Source: Vanilla planifolia
Taxonomy: Eukaryota; Streptophyta; Magnoliopsida; Asparagales; Orchidaceae
DNA length: 64,000 nucleotides
Reading direction: 5' to 3'
NCBI GenBank assembly: GCA_023846275.1
Contig: JAIUJO010000087.1
Span: 1,334,148 to 1,398,147, forward strand
Shown here piece by piece: positions 50,661-62,884 of this stretch; within the stretch, counting starts at the first letter, position 1, and every line of letters begins with the position of its first letter. The notes under the pieces are model-generated. The model made no database searches and was not told the origin of the DNA. It saw nothing but the letters and a program-made list of their open reading frames with translations. The position numbers and the translations under genes were made by a program.

Positions 50661-51600
50661 ATTTGTGTTAAATAAAGTCAAAACTTCACTTTTGTGCTTA
50701 TCACTGATGAAATTTAAACATGAGGTATTGAATAATAAGATTGATTTTTGAATTCACAAAATTACTTTATCAAAATGCCAAGCACCAACTTAACACAACT
50801 AACTTCTTCTAAGTATAATATAGATGTAGCCATATAAATCAATCACACCCAAATATTATATAAGAAATTTTTATAGTTGATAGTAATATGGTATGTTTGA
50901 GTGACATAAACATTAATGGATTTATCAAAGATCATTTAAATGATTAAAAAGAAAGAGTAAAAATCATATAGTATAATGTTATGGGAAGTATTGCGTGTTT
51001 AATGGGAAATATGAATTATGTTAAAATAGGGTATCATTGTATAATATGATCCCAATGATCAAAGTGCATGTTAAAAAATGACATGAATAATAGAGTGCTA
51101 ATTTTGGGAATTAGATCATACAATTGAGAGATTATAAAAGTTTAATATAATTCAAAATGCCTATTTTTTATGGATCTTATGATATAATAAAGAAACCATA
51201 TAAGTACATTCCTAGACAACAACTTAAGTGTTTATAAGAAATTAATATGATTTTAGTTATTTGCTAAACATACTACATATATGATATATGTTAACTAATA
51301 CATATACATGACATTATAGAAAATCAAGAAAAGAATAAGATTAGAAAAGGAAGTCAACTCACCGATTTAAGTAGTTAAACTTGATAACTAAGATACAAAT
51401 ACACTCATAAATTAATTTATAATTTATCTATAAAATGTTATAATTTTTATATCTTTTAATAAAGATTATAAGTATTGAATTTTTTTACTTCATTATTTAT
51501 ACATTATTTATGAAGGTAAATCTAAAAACTGTGATATAAATACACTTGTAAAAAATTTTTATTTAAAAAATGACATATTTTAATGTTATCTTTTTGAAAA
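50661..51600. other. AT-rich intergenic sequence, nothing recognised
   Basis: It follows the end of block homology. No repeats of the types above and no coding motif were seen. Confidence 0.4.
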
Positions 51601-51990
51601 GCATCAATGACATAGGAGCGTCTAATATTAGCTCACGAACATACATCCATTAGCATCACACAAGTTTCAAAATTTTATCGGTGTAAAATTTCGCTAAACT
51701 TTGCTTAAAAATACTTAAAATTAAACTTTTTTGTTGATTTTGTCACCTTTTGAGATCTGCCACAATCAGCCCAACTATCGCTACATAAGCCAACCCGACA
51801 CCCATGTGACCAAAATTGACTCAAGAACACTAGTTGATCTACTTGACTTCCGTCAACATACACCAACCCACCAGTCCTTGCCAACCAGTTTAATTCTTTG
51901 TGATCTACGCCTACCCAAAAATTACAATAGCGGCTTTGTCTGTGCTTCTTACCCCATCATTTTGTTGCTCGCCGTTGTTGTCTCCTAAAA
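51601..51990. other. GC-richer island in AT-rich surroundings
   Basis: Composition shifts sharply: CG dinucleotides and C-rich words are frequent compared with both flanks. An 85-codon plus-strand frame (51,731-51,988) is open, but no family is recognisable on either strand. It could be the end of a younger insertion or a scrap of a low-copy gene. Confidence 0.4.
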
Positions 51991-53430
51991 TGCATGGATA
52001 GCTGGAAAACTATTTAATTTATTTAAATTTGTAGTTTTTTAATCTTTTATTTTTTATTTTTTAAAAAATACATCATCAAACATATTATAATATGATTTAT
52101 ACAAATCTAGTATTTATGTAATTAGTTTCTTAAGTTATCAGATTTTTATAAAACGTTGTTGTATGACATATTATTCATATGTTATTCTTTTATAACATTG
52201 TATAACGAGGACATTGACATGTAATATAATAAAAAATTCCATAAATTAATTGATAAAAAATGATTTAGATGTTAATATTTGACATGCTTTATTATCAAAT
52301 AAGAAAATGAAGTGGAATGAGTGAAATACCTCCTAAATATATTATCCTCAAATATTCAATTACTATATTATGACCTCACATGTAATAAATATATATGATA
52401 TTAGACAATGATAATTCATTTATATCTATAAAAATTCTACTTCACATGATAATAAATAAGAATAACCTATGGTGAGGATAATTTATCAATATCTATAAAA
52501 TTATATTATATATAATATAGGGCAAGAATAGCCCATTTAAATCTACAAGAGACTACTATAGACGACATAAGTGATTTTACTCCATCTATATCTACATAAA
52601 TTTATTTTATATGATATGAAGTAAGGATATCATATCTATATCAACATGATTCTACTATAAATGATATGGGTGGATGAAAGCTTATTATGGTGAGGATATT
52701 TTATTATGACACCTATATTTTTGGCATTGACTTTACAGAATAACGATCTAAAATGAGTGGAATTTGGGATATGTCTAAATGTATTAGAAATGAAAGGAAT
52801 GAAGAAATAATGGACTTATCTTTATGTGTTACAAAATGTAACAAATAAGAAATATGAAAATAAAAAAAATACACATATACATGTTTCATATTTTTTGTTA
52901 AATTTGTCACCTTTTCTGTATAATAACATTTTATTATGGGTATAATTTTTCATTATTCTGAAAAAATTATATCTTTTTATTATATTATATATATATATAT
53001 ATATTAAGAGCATTTTCAAGAAGCTCATTGGGGAACAAAGGAGAATGTGTAGCTAATGTTTTGGAAAGGAAAGTTGGTAAGTAACTTTAAGAGCTAAGTA
53101 GTTGTCATTCTAGTTTAACTAGAGAGGAATTTCAACTTGATTGGCAAATTAGAGTTCTACTATAATTTCTCACTTGAGATTTAGTTTTCTTCTCAATTTT
53201 TATATTAAAATTCATATTTAATAATTACTCAAAATGATACTTAATACAATAATATAGGTGGGTTTTGACAGTGTTAAGGGTTGGATGCTAATCACAAAGC
53301 TGTAGACATCATCGACAATAAGGTAAGATCCTTTAATAATAATGAGGTTGACATTTAGGCATCTATTCTAATAAGCAAGATTTTTAGATATTATAATTGA
53401 TATTACTAATTTTTACATTATGTATAGTGT
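51991..53430. other. AT-rich intergenic sequence with weak internal repetition
   Basis: Between about 52,370 and 52,710 the phrases 'tatctataaaattcta' and 'gataatgatatgg'-like words recur at irregular spacing (for example near 52,424, 52,490, 52,590, 52,640), suggesting an old degenerate tandem repeat. Overlapping short minus-strand frames at 52,713-53,028 are not convincing genes. Confidence 0.4.
52986..53006. repeat. (TA)n microsatellite
   Basis: Uninterrupted 21-base alternating T/A run. Confidence 0.9.
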
Positions 53431-53765
53431 ATACGACTCATCAAGCAAGCTTTATGCCAATATAGTATGGAAGAAGGTAGTAGGGAATGTCGAACAGAAC
53501 AGAACAATGCAAAATCAGCCTACTGAGAAAGCTGAACGGAACAGATCAGTATGAAATCAAGCCGTAGGGAAAGCTGAATGGAAACAAAGTGATCAAATCT
53601 TGGTCAAGGAAGGGGGAGACAACCCTAGATGGCTCAAGAGTCATACGAACTGAAAAGCTTATAGAGAGCAATGGCAATGCAATTTGGGCGATATAGGACT
53701 AAAGTCCCATCGAATTGTCAAAGAAAGCGGAAAGGCAACGCGATCGGCCGACTGAGGTTAATAAA
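53431..53765. other. Balanced-composition flank of the CA tract
   Basis: About 330 bases of near-balanced composition, rich in GAA, GGG and CG words (for example GCGATCGGCCGACTGAGG just before the tract). It separates the AT-rich DNA from the CA tract. Apart from the minisatellite, no gene or motif is recognisable. Confidence 0.55.
53479..53578 (+). repeat. 42-bp minisatellite, about 2.4 units
   Basis: Units 53,495-53,536 and 53,537-53,578 align without gaps at 30 of 42 positions, both ending GAAAGCTGAA. The preceding GTAGGGAATGTCGAA (from 53,480) matches the end of a third unit. Confidence 0.8.
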
Positions 53766-53770
53766 GGTAT

Positions 53771-53837
53771 GCATTTGCACACATGTACACACACATATAC
53801 ACAATCCCATACATGCACATGCACACCCATACATGCA
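53771..53837 (+). repeat. 67-bp segment repeated at 54,528-54,594
   Basis: Starting GCATTTGCACACATGTAC, the segment recurs 757 bases downstream with about three mismatches. That is far more similar than random parts of the tract are to each other. Confidence 0.85.
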
Positions 53838-55447
53838 TCGACACGCCCACATACGCACATGCATACAAACATGGATGCACACACAGACACATAGATACAA
53901 AGGCATACACACACTCCCACACATGCACAAATAAAATCACATGCACCTAATAACATGGATGTATGCACACATACACACATATACACACACATATGTACTT
54001 AAACATGCATTAAAACATGCATGCATGTTGACACACACTCATGCATGCATATAGCTCACAAACTCATGAACAGACACACATGTATGCACACACATACACA
54101 GTTAACCATAAATGTACACACATACATGGATACGCATGCATAAATACATATGCACATATACATATGCACACATACATACACACATATGCATGCACACACA
54201 CACACACACATTAAAATATGTGTGCATGCCAACACACAAATTCACAAAACACAAAAAATATTTGCATACACAAACATGAATACATAAGCACACACACATA
54301 CACATGCACACAAGCACATAAGATCGTACGCATGCACACACAAACATGCACGTAAACTGACACAAACACATGTAGGAAAAAAATACATATAGATGTATAC
54401 ACATATTCTCTCTTACACACACATAGTCACATATGCACACACACACACACACACAAAACATGTGCACACATGCGGAAACACAAACACAAAAAGTAACGCA
54501 TGCATATACAAACACAAATGCACACACGCATTTTCACACATGTACACACACATATACACAATCGCATAGATGCACATGCACACCCATACATGCACACACA
54601 CAAACACACATATGCCTACATGTACACATACATGCACAAAAATAGACACACACACACACTCATGCAAATGTAGACACACAAAGACCCTCACACACACAGA
54701 CACAAAGTTACAAACACATTTACCAATACACCAACTCACACACATACATGTATGTCTATGCATTCACACACTCACGCATATCTTTGCACAAGAACACACA
54801 TAGACCCACAGACACACACACATACACACACTCAAACACGTATTCACATGCACAAATACATTCATATGCATATACACATGCAAACTCATACACATGCATA
54901 CACACATACATACACATAAGCATGAACAAGTGCACAATCACACACAACCACAAACACACATATGCATACACATGCACCAACATGCACACCAACGAAATGA
55001 AATACACACACACACTCATACACACACACAGACACACAAAACCACAAAGAAGCACAAACAAGCACATACAAAACACACAAACATACAAAGCCTTATAGAC
55101 ACGTAGACATACGTTTCCATAGACACAAGTATGTACAACAAAGCACATATGCACATGCACACACAAACACACCTGTGTACTCACCCACAACACACATGCA
55201 CAAAAATGCACACACAAAGAAACACAAACAAATAAGAACACACATTCACACAACCACACACACTCCATAGTACACACTTGCACATACACACACCACACAC
55301 ACACACACAAACATAAACACATGCACAAACACACACATGAACGTAAACGCATATATGCATATGCTTATTCACACACATGAACAAAAACCACACACGCACT
55401 CACATGCACACTCATTCAAATGCATATACACATACATACACACATAC

Positions 55448-56455
55448 ATGCATAGGCACACATGAACACACACTTATGCATACACATGCACATATGCATG
55501 CTTACACATGAATACACTTGCACATGCACACACATGCACATATGCACAAACACATACCATACATGCATACACACACATACGTGCACACACACTTTCACAA
55601 ACATTTGCACAAACACACTAGCACATACCATACCTGCATACACGCACATACGTGCACACGCACACTTTCACAAACATTTTCACAGACACACACAAACACA
55701 CTAGCACACACATGCATACTTAGATATGTGGAACCACTTGGTCACACCTCCAGATCATGGACATGTTTGCGATTGCATAAGCACACACACATAAACAAAC
55801 ATGCACCAACACATGCTATGATACATGAGCTTACATAGGCATCCACACAAAGAAACATACACACGCACATACACAAGAACACAAAAACTTATGGATAAAC
55901 ACACATAAAAATCTACTTGCACACATACACACGTAGAGATACACACAAACACAAGATAAGCACATGCAGACACACACACATACATACACAAACAAGCCTA
56001 CACACATGCATGCATAGGCACACATGAACAAACACTTATGCACACATATGCACAAATGCATACTTACACACGAATACACTTGCACATGCACACACATGCA
56101 CATGCACATATGCAAAAACAGATACCGCACATGCATACATGCACATGCGTGCACACACACACACTTTCACAAATATTTTCACAAACACAGTAGCACTTGC
56201 ACATGTGGAACCACTTGGACACACCTCCAGATCATGCACATGTATGCGATTGCACAAGCACACACACATAAACAAACATGTACCCAAACATGCTATGATA
56301 CACATGAGCTTACACAGGCATACACACACAAAAACAAACACATGCATATACACAAGAACACACAAACTTATAGATACACACACATACAAATCTACTTGCA
56401 CACATACACACATAGAGATACACACAAACACAAGATGAGCACATGAAGTCACACA
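55448..56455 (+). repeat. Two-unit higher-order duplication inside the CA tract (~561 + ~447 bp)
   Basis: Unit 1 (55,448-56,008) and unit 2 (56,009-56,455) both start CATGCATAGGCACACATGAACA. Both contain the non-CA landmark GTGGAACCACTTGG followed by CACACCTCCAGATCATG (55,729 and 56,206), then GCGATTGCA, CATGCTATGATACA and ATCTACTTGCACACATACAC in order. Unit 1 is longer because it has an inner duplication of about 71 bases (55,553-55,623 and 55,624-55,705, both starting CATACCAT). Confidence 0.9.
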
Positions 56456-58340
56456 CACATATGCTCACAATTACACACACTCACTTAGACACACGCATGC
56501 ACACATGCACACATATGCAAACACATGCACAAACCTACACATCTGTATGCAAACACATCCACACAAACCCATGTAAACACATGTACACACACTCAAACAT
56601 GCATGCACCCACACAAGCACACACACACACACATCCACACATTCACCCACACACACACATAGGCCAAAAACAATCACACATACAAGTACACACAAAAACA
56701 TGACCATACACATGCATACACACACATGCATACGCATGCACTCATACACACACAGACATTCACATGCATAAGTACACACACATGAATATACACCCTCATA
56801 AGTGTGCAAAAAGGCACAGACATAGATTCACATGCATGCACACACACACAATTACATATAAGCACACATATACATGCAAGCACACACACATGCACACACA
56901 CACACACAGATGCACACACTCTCACACTCATACACCCAAGCACTTACATATATTGACCTTCACAGACCTAAAGATAAATGACCATGTGCACTTAATAGGT
57001 ACAAACACATTCACATATTTGCATATGCATACAAAGACAAACACACATGTATGCACATATGCACATACAAAGTACAAACGTACATACATATGCAAACACA
57101 CATACACACTCTAACACATGCACACATATACACACACACACATTTACACAGCACACTCAAACACACCTATGCACACAAGTGCATGTAGATGCACACATAC
57201 TCATATGTATGAATACACAAACATGCGTAAAAAAATGCGTATGCATATGCACACACAAATACACACACACACACTAATACATTTGCATGCATAAACATAT
57301 ACACAAATGCACACAAACACATGCATCTGTGTGCATGTGTTCACACATGAAAACTCGCACACATACACAGGTTCATGCACATGTGGACAACCTACACGCA
57401 CATGTGTAGAAATACATAAACACACATAAATATATGCAAACATACATGCACACACACAAGCATACACACACACAAACACATGCACACATGCACCAAAATG
57501 TAGATACACATACACTCACATGCACATGCACATAAGCATGCCCATGCACACATACTAACATGCATAAACATGCACAAACATATGCACACACTTGCACACA
57601 TACACAAAAACACACAAAGGCACACACACTCTCCCATGCACACAAACACAACCGTGTACACATTCTTGTGTGTGTCACATGCACAATCACATGCAAACAC
57701 AAACACAACCACACACACACACACACACACAAACATGCATGCATGTACACACAGATAAATACAAACACACACACATACATTCACACATGCCCACATGCAC
57801 ACACACACACACATGCACAAGTGCACCCACACACACACACATGCACAAACACATACCTAAACACACACTCACACATGCTCACATGCACACACCCATACAC
57901 ATGCTCACACAAGCAAAAATGCATATACACATGCATAAATAAACACACACACACGCACACACACATTCTTGCACAAACACAAGCCAACACACCCATGCTT
58001 ACTCAAACATGCACATATTGACACACACACACACATACACACACAAATACACATGCATAAATATTTGCACAAAAAAACACACATGCATGAATACATGCAC
58101 ACACACATGAAGACACACATTGCATGCACTTGCCTACACCCTCACATATGCATGCATGTGCACATGCACATAAGCCTATGACATATGCATGCATGCACAC
58201 ACAAACAAGCATACATGCAAATACCTAAACATACCCACACATATGCATGCATGCACCTACACACACTCCTATATGCATATGCACAAACACACATGCATAG
58301 AAATACACATGTACACATGCACTCACATTAGTACACACAC

Positions 58341-58985
58341 ATAGACAACCACATACACACCACCCCAAACACACACACACACACATGCACATACACATGC
58401 ACACATAAACAAATACAAGTGCACACGCACATACACAACCAAACACACACACCCTTACACACACACAACCACACACAAGCACGTACACACATGAACATGT
58501 GACACAGACTGACACACACACTCATAAGCCACACAAACAAATGCACATATCAAAGGTTTGCATAGAATCATGAGCCAACATGCAAGCACACTCACAAACC
58601 TGCACACTCAAATACACAAATCCACACAAATCCAAGTGCAACACACACACGCACTCACACATGTACATGCACATAGACACCCATATACACACCACCCCAA
58701 ACACACATGCATGCACACACACACATGTACACACAAACAAATACAAGTGCACACGCACACACACACCCTTACATGCACAACCACACACAAGCACGTACAC
58801 ACACGTATGTATGCACACACACGCACACACATGAACATGTGAGTGCATGGCACAAGCACACACCCACACACACACATACGTAAGCACAAAAACAAATGCA
58901 CATCCACACACATGCACACTCACATACACACATCCACACAAACGCAAGTGCAATACACACACATATGCACACACACAGACACATT
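58341..58985 (+). repeat. Two-unit higher-order duplication inside the CA tract (~330 bp)
   Basis: Ordered shared landmarks: CACCACCCCAAACACAC (about 58,359 and 58,691), AAATACAAGTGCACACGCAC (58,411 and 58,739), AGCACGTACACAC (about 58,478 and 58,790), GAACATGTGA (58,493 and 58,833), and a CACAAATCCAAGTGCAA-like word (about 58,625 and 58,937). Offsets range from 312 to 340, so indels followed the duplication. Confidence 0.88.
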
Positions 58986-59429
58986 TAAATAAACACAAAC
59001 ACACACATATGTGCATGTAAAAAGGCATATATACACGAAGACAACATAGCGTGCACTTGCACATATCTATACATATGCACGCATGTGTGCACATAAATGT
59101 GCACATGCACCAGGAAAGCACGTAAACCCACAAACTTCAACACCCACAAGCATACATCACCTGCTCACACACATTTGCATGTAAGTATAAGCATACACAC
59201 ACATGGATGCTAACAGATGCACATACACACACACACACCACCCCACACACACCAAAACACACACACATATGCACTCCCATCCTCACACAAAAATACACAC
59301 ATTCACATAGACATATGCACATCCAAATGCACGCACTTATTAAAACAAAACCATAAGCACATCCACACACGCACCAATATAGGCAAATACACACACTTGC
59401 ACACACAAACACATATGTACATACACACA

Positions 59430-59449
59430 CACACTATAGTGTGCGCACA
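59430..59449. repeat. Short perfect palindromes in the CA tract
   Basis: CACACTATAGTGTG (59,430-59,443) is self-complementary, and TGTGCGCACA (59,440-59,449) overlaps it. Similar perfect palindromes GTGTGCATGCACAC occur at 61,213-61,226 and 63,793-63,806. Confidence 0.85.
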
Positions 59450-62297
59450 TGCGAGAACATGCACACACACTCATATGCATAGACACACATGTGCAACACA
59501 CATGCTTGTTAAAACATGTTTACACACACATATACACATGTATACACAAACACATGCATATGCAATGATGCACCCATATGCACAAATAAATAAGCATGCC
59601 TACAGCCACACACGCCCACATGCACACACACAAGCATGCTCTCACACATATAAAATTACACAAATATGCACACACACTCACGCACACACATGACAAAGAC
59701 AAATGAACATGCACACGTATACACAAGCATGCATGCACATCAACACACAATGGTACCCATGCATACACACGCACACAAACACAACCATGCATACACAAAC
59801 ACACACATGCACACATACACATGGACATATATGCACATTCACACAAGTAGGTACACACACACACATGCACACACATGACCATGCACACACATGCATATAG
59901 ACATGTGCACATGCACACATAAATGCATGTGAAAGCACACACTAACACATGTGCAAGAACACACACATGCTGGTATGAATGCATGCACACAAACACAAAG
60001 ATACATACAAATGCACACACAGATGCATGCATATGCACACCAACACACATACACACACACTTACATGCATCCACACACACATACACACTCTCACACACAT
60101 TTATGCCCACACATATGCTCCCACTCATACACATGCACATGCATATGCACTAACATGTGTGTACATATTCTCACACATGCAAATGAGAAAGCACGTGTAC
60201 ATGCACACACTCGCATGCATAAGCACATGCATACATATGCACACCCATGCCCACACATATGGATACACACACACAGACAAACACATAAGCATATATACAC
60301 ACACATGCCCCCCTCTCCTAAACACATATATACGCTCGCACACACATATACCCACATGCATACATGAACAAATACATGCACATACAAATTCATAACACAA
60401 ACAAAAAAACTTACACACATATGCACGTGCACACACATGCATGCACCCACATAAACACATACACACATACACACATATGAACAAACATAGGAACATGCTC
60501 TCACAAATGAACAAGCCAAAAGCACACAAACTCATGCATATACATGTATGCATGAATGCACAAAGGCATGGACACACACACAATAGAAAGATGCATGCAA
60601 ACACACATGTATGCACATGCACATATGCATGCCCACATACATAGGAATATACATAAATACATACATGGATAAAGACATACACACCCACACACATGCTCAA
60701 AGACATGTGCACAAACATACACACAAGAATGCAAACATGCCATTCATGCATAGAAGCAACACACTCGTACACATAGACACACACCCACATGCATGCACAC
60801 ACACTCACACAGGCCTATATAAACACATGTACACAAACATGAACACACATGCCTACACATACATACATGTACACATGCCCATACATACACACACACACAA
60901 TCACACATGCACATTAACACACATGCATATACATAAATAAACATACACATGCACACACACATAGACATTCACACATGTACACTTGCACATGCATCCACAC
61001 ATCCACACATGCACGCAAACACACACATGCATGCACACACAAAACATCACATTGTTACACATAAACACACAAACACACACACACACATGAACACATGCAC
61101 ATGCATACACACACAAATGCACACATACACCTAAGCACACAAATGCACCCATACGCAAAAATTCACATGCACACTAACACACATATGCACAAAAATCCGC
61201 ACACACGCACACGTGTGCATGCACACACATACATATACATTCACAAGCACACATGCATTTGTCCACATAAATGCACACACACTCATACATATACACAAAC
61301 ACACATTTAGGCACATTCGCACTCGTGCACACACACATGTACAAACACGCATACACACACACATAGGCATACAAATACACATAGGCTTAAGAATGTAAAC
61401 ACATGCATAAACACATGTGCATTCATGCACATGCACACACACATTCTCATAGATGTACACTAATGCATGCATGATGCACACATACACACACACAAGCACA
61501 CGCACTTGCACTCATACACATGCACACATTGACACATATGCACATGCACATGTCCACATTCATGCATACACATAAATTCATGCACACACACACCCACACA
61601 TACATTTGCATAGCATCAAACTCATGCATGAATACATGCACATGAAAACATGGACACTCACAAATATATACACACCCATGTACACATGCAAACACAAAAT
61701 CACACACCCATGAAAACCCACCCACACACACAACCAAAGTCATACAAAAGCACAATACACACACACACACATCAAGATGCACATAAACATATAAACACAC
61801 ACAACATATGCACAAAGGCAAACATGAACAAATGCATGCTCACCCACACACACTCACTCACACCCATATGCACACACACAGCCTCACACAGACACAAACA
61901 CACACCTACACACACATGCACATGGTTACATATACACAAATTCATGCATGCATATAGGCACACACACATTCACACTCGTACACTCACTCCTATGTACATG
62001 AGCATAAACATGCACACACCCATATTGGTGCACACGCACACACCAACACACACACATGCACAAATACACACATGCATACAAACATACAAACACATATACA
62101 CAGACATGTGAACATGCATACTCACAAACATGCACACACACATAACATGCACACACCCATAGATGCACACAAGCAAGAACACATGTGCTTACATATGCAC
62201 TCATGCATACATGTACACACACATCAGTCAATATGCACATGCAAGCACCAACAAAGAAACTTGCACACACACATGTAGATGCACACAAATGTACACA

Positions 62298-62433
62298 TAG
62301 GATAAAAAATAAGTATATACATACAAAGACACAAACACAAGCATACACAAACACACATGCCAATATAGGATCAAAAATAAGTATGTACACACAAAGACAT
62401 AAAAATAAGCATACACACACATGCACACACATG
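62298..62433 (+). repeat. 68-bp tandem pair inside the CA tract
   Basis: TAGGATAAAAAATAAGTAT at 62,298 and TAGGATCAAAAATAAGTATG at 62,366 open two adjacent units. Both carry ACAAAGACA and AAGCATACACA in order. These A-rich words are rare elsewhere in the tract. Confidence 0.85.
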
Positions 62434-62868
62434 CATGGACACACATGTGCTTGAACACACAAATACACACACATTTATGCACACTAAAATAAACATGCAC
62501 AGGCACGTACACAAACACACTGACATCCACGTACACAAACCTACACACATATGCACATGCACACACACACATACACATATGCGAGCATGCTCCCACATGA
62601 ATATACATACACAAAAGAATAACTATGCATGCTCACAAAAACTCGTGCACACACACACACATACACACACATAGGCACACATATACCTGCACACACACAA
62701 ATACACCCAAGCACACATACACACAAGCAAATGTGCACACATAAACACACTTACATGCACGCATGTGATCATGCACACGAACACACACACACATATTTAC
62801 TCACACATGCACACAAATAGACAAACTCACAAAAACACAAGCACACAAATACTCCTACACATACACGC

Positions 62869-62884
62869 ATATATATATATATAT
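62869..62884. repeat. (AT)n microsatellite inside the CA tract
   Basis: A 16-base AT run followed by TCGCG, an unusual spot of AT then CG alternation within the CA repeat. Confidence 0.85.
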
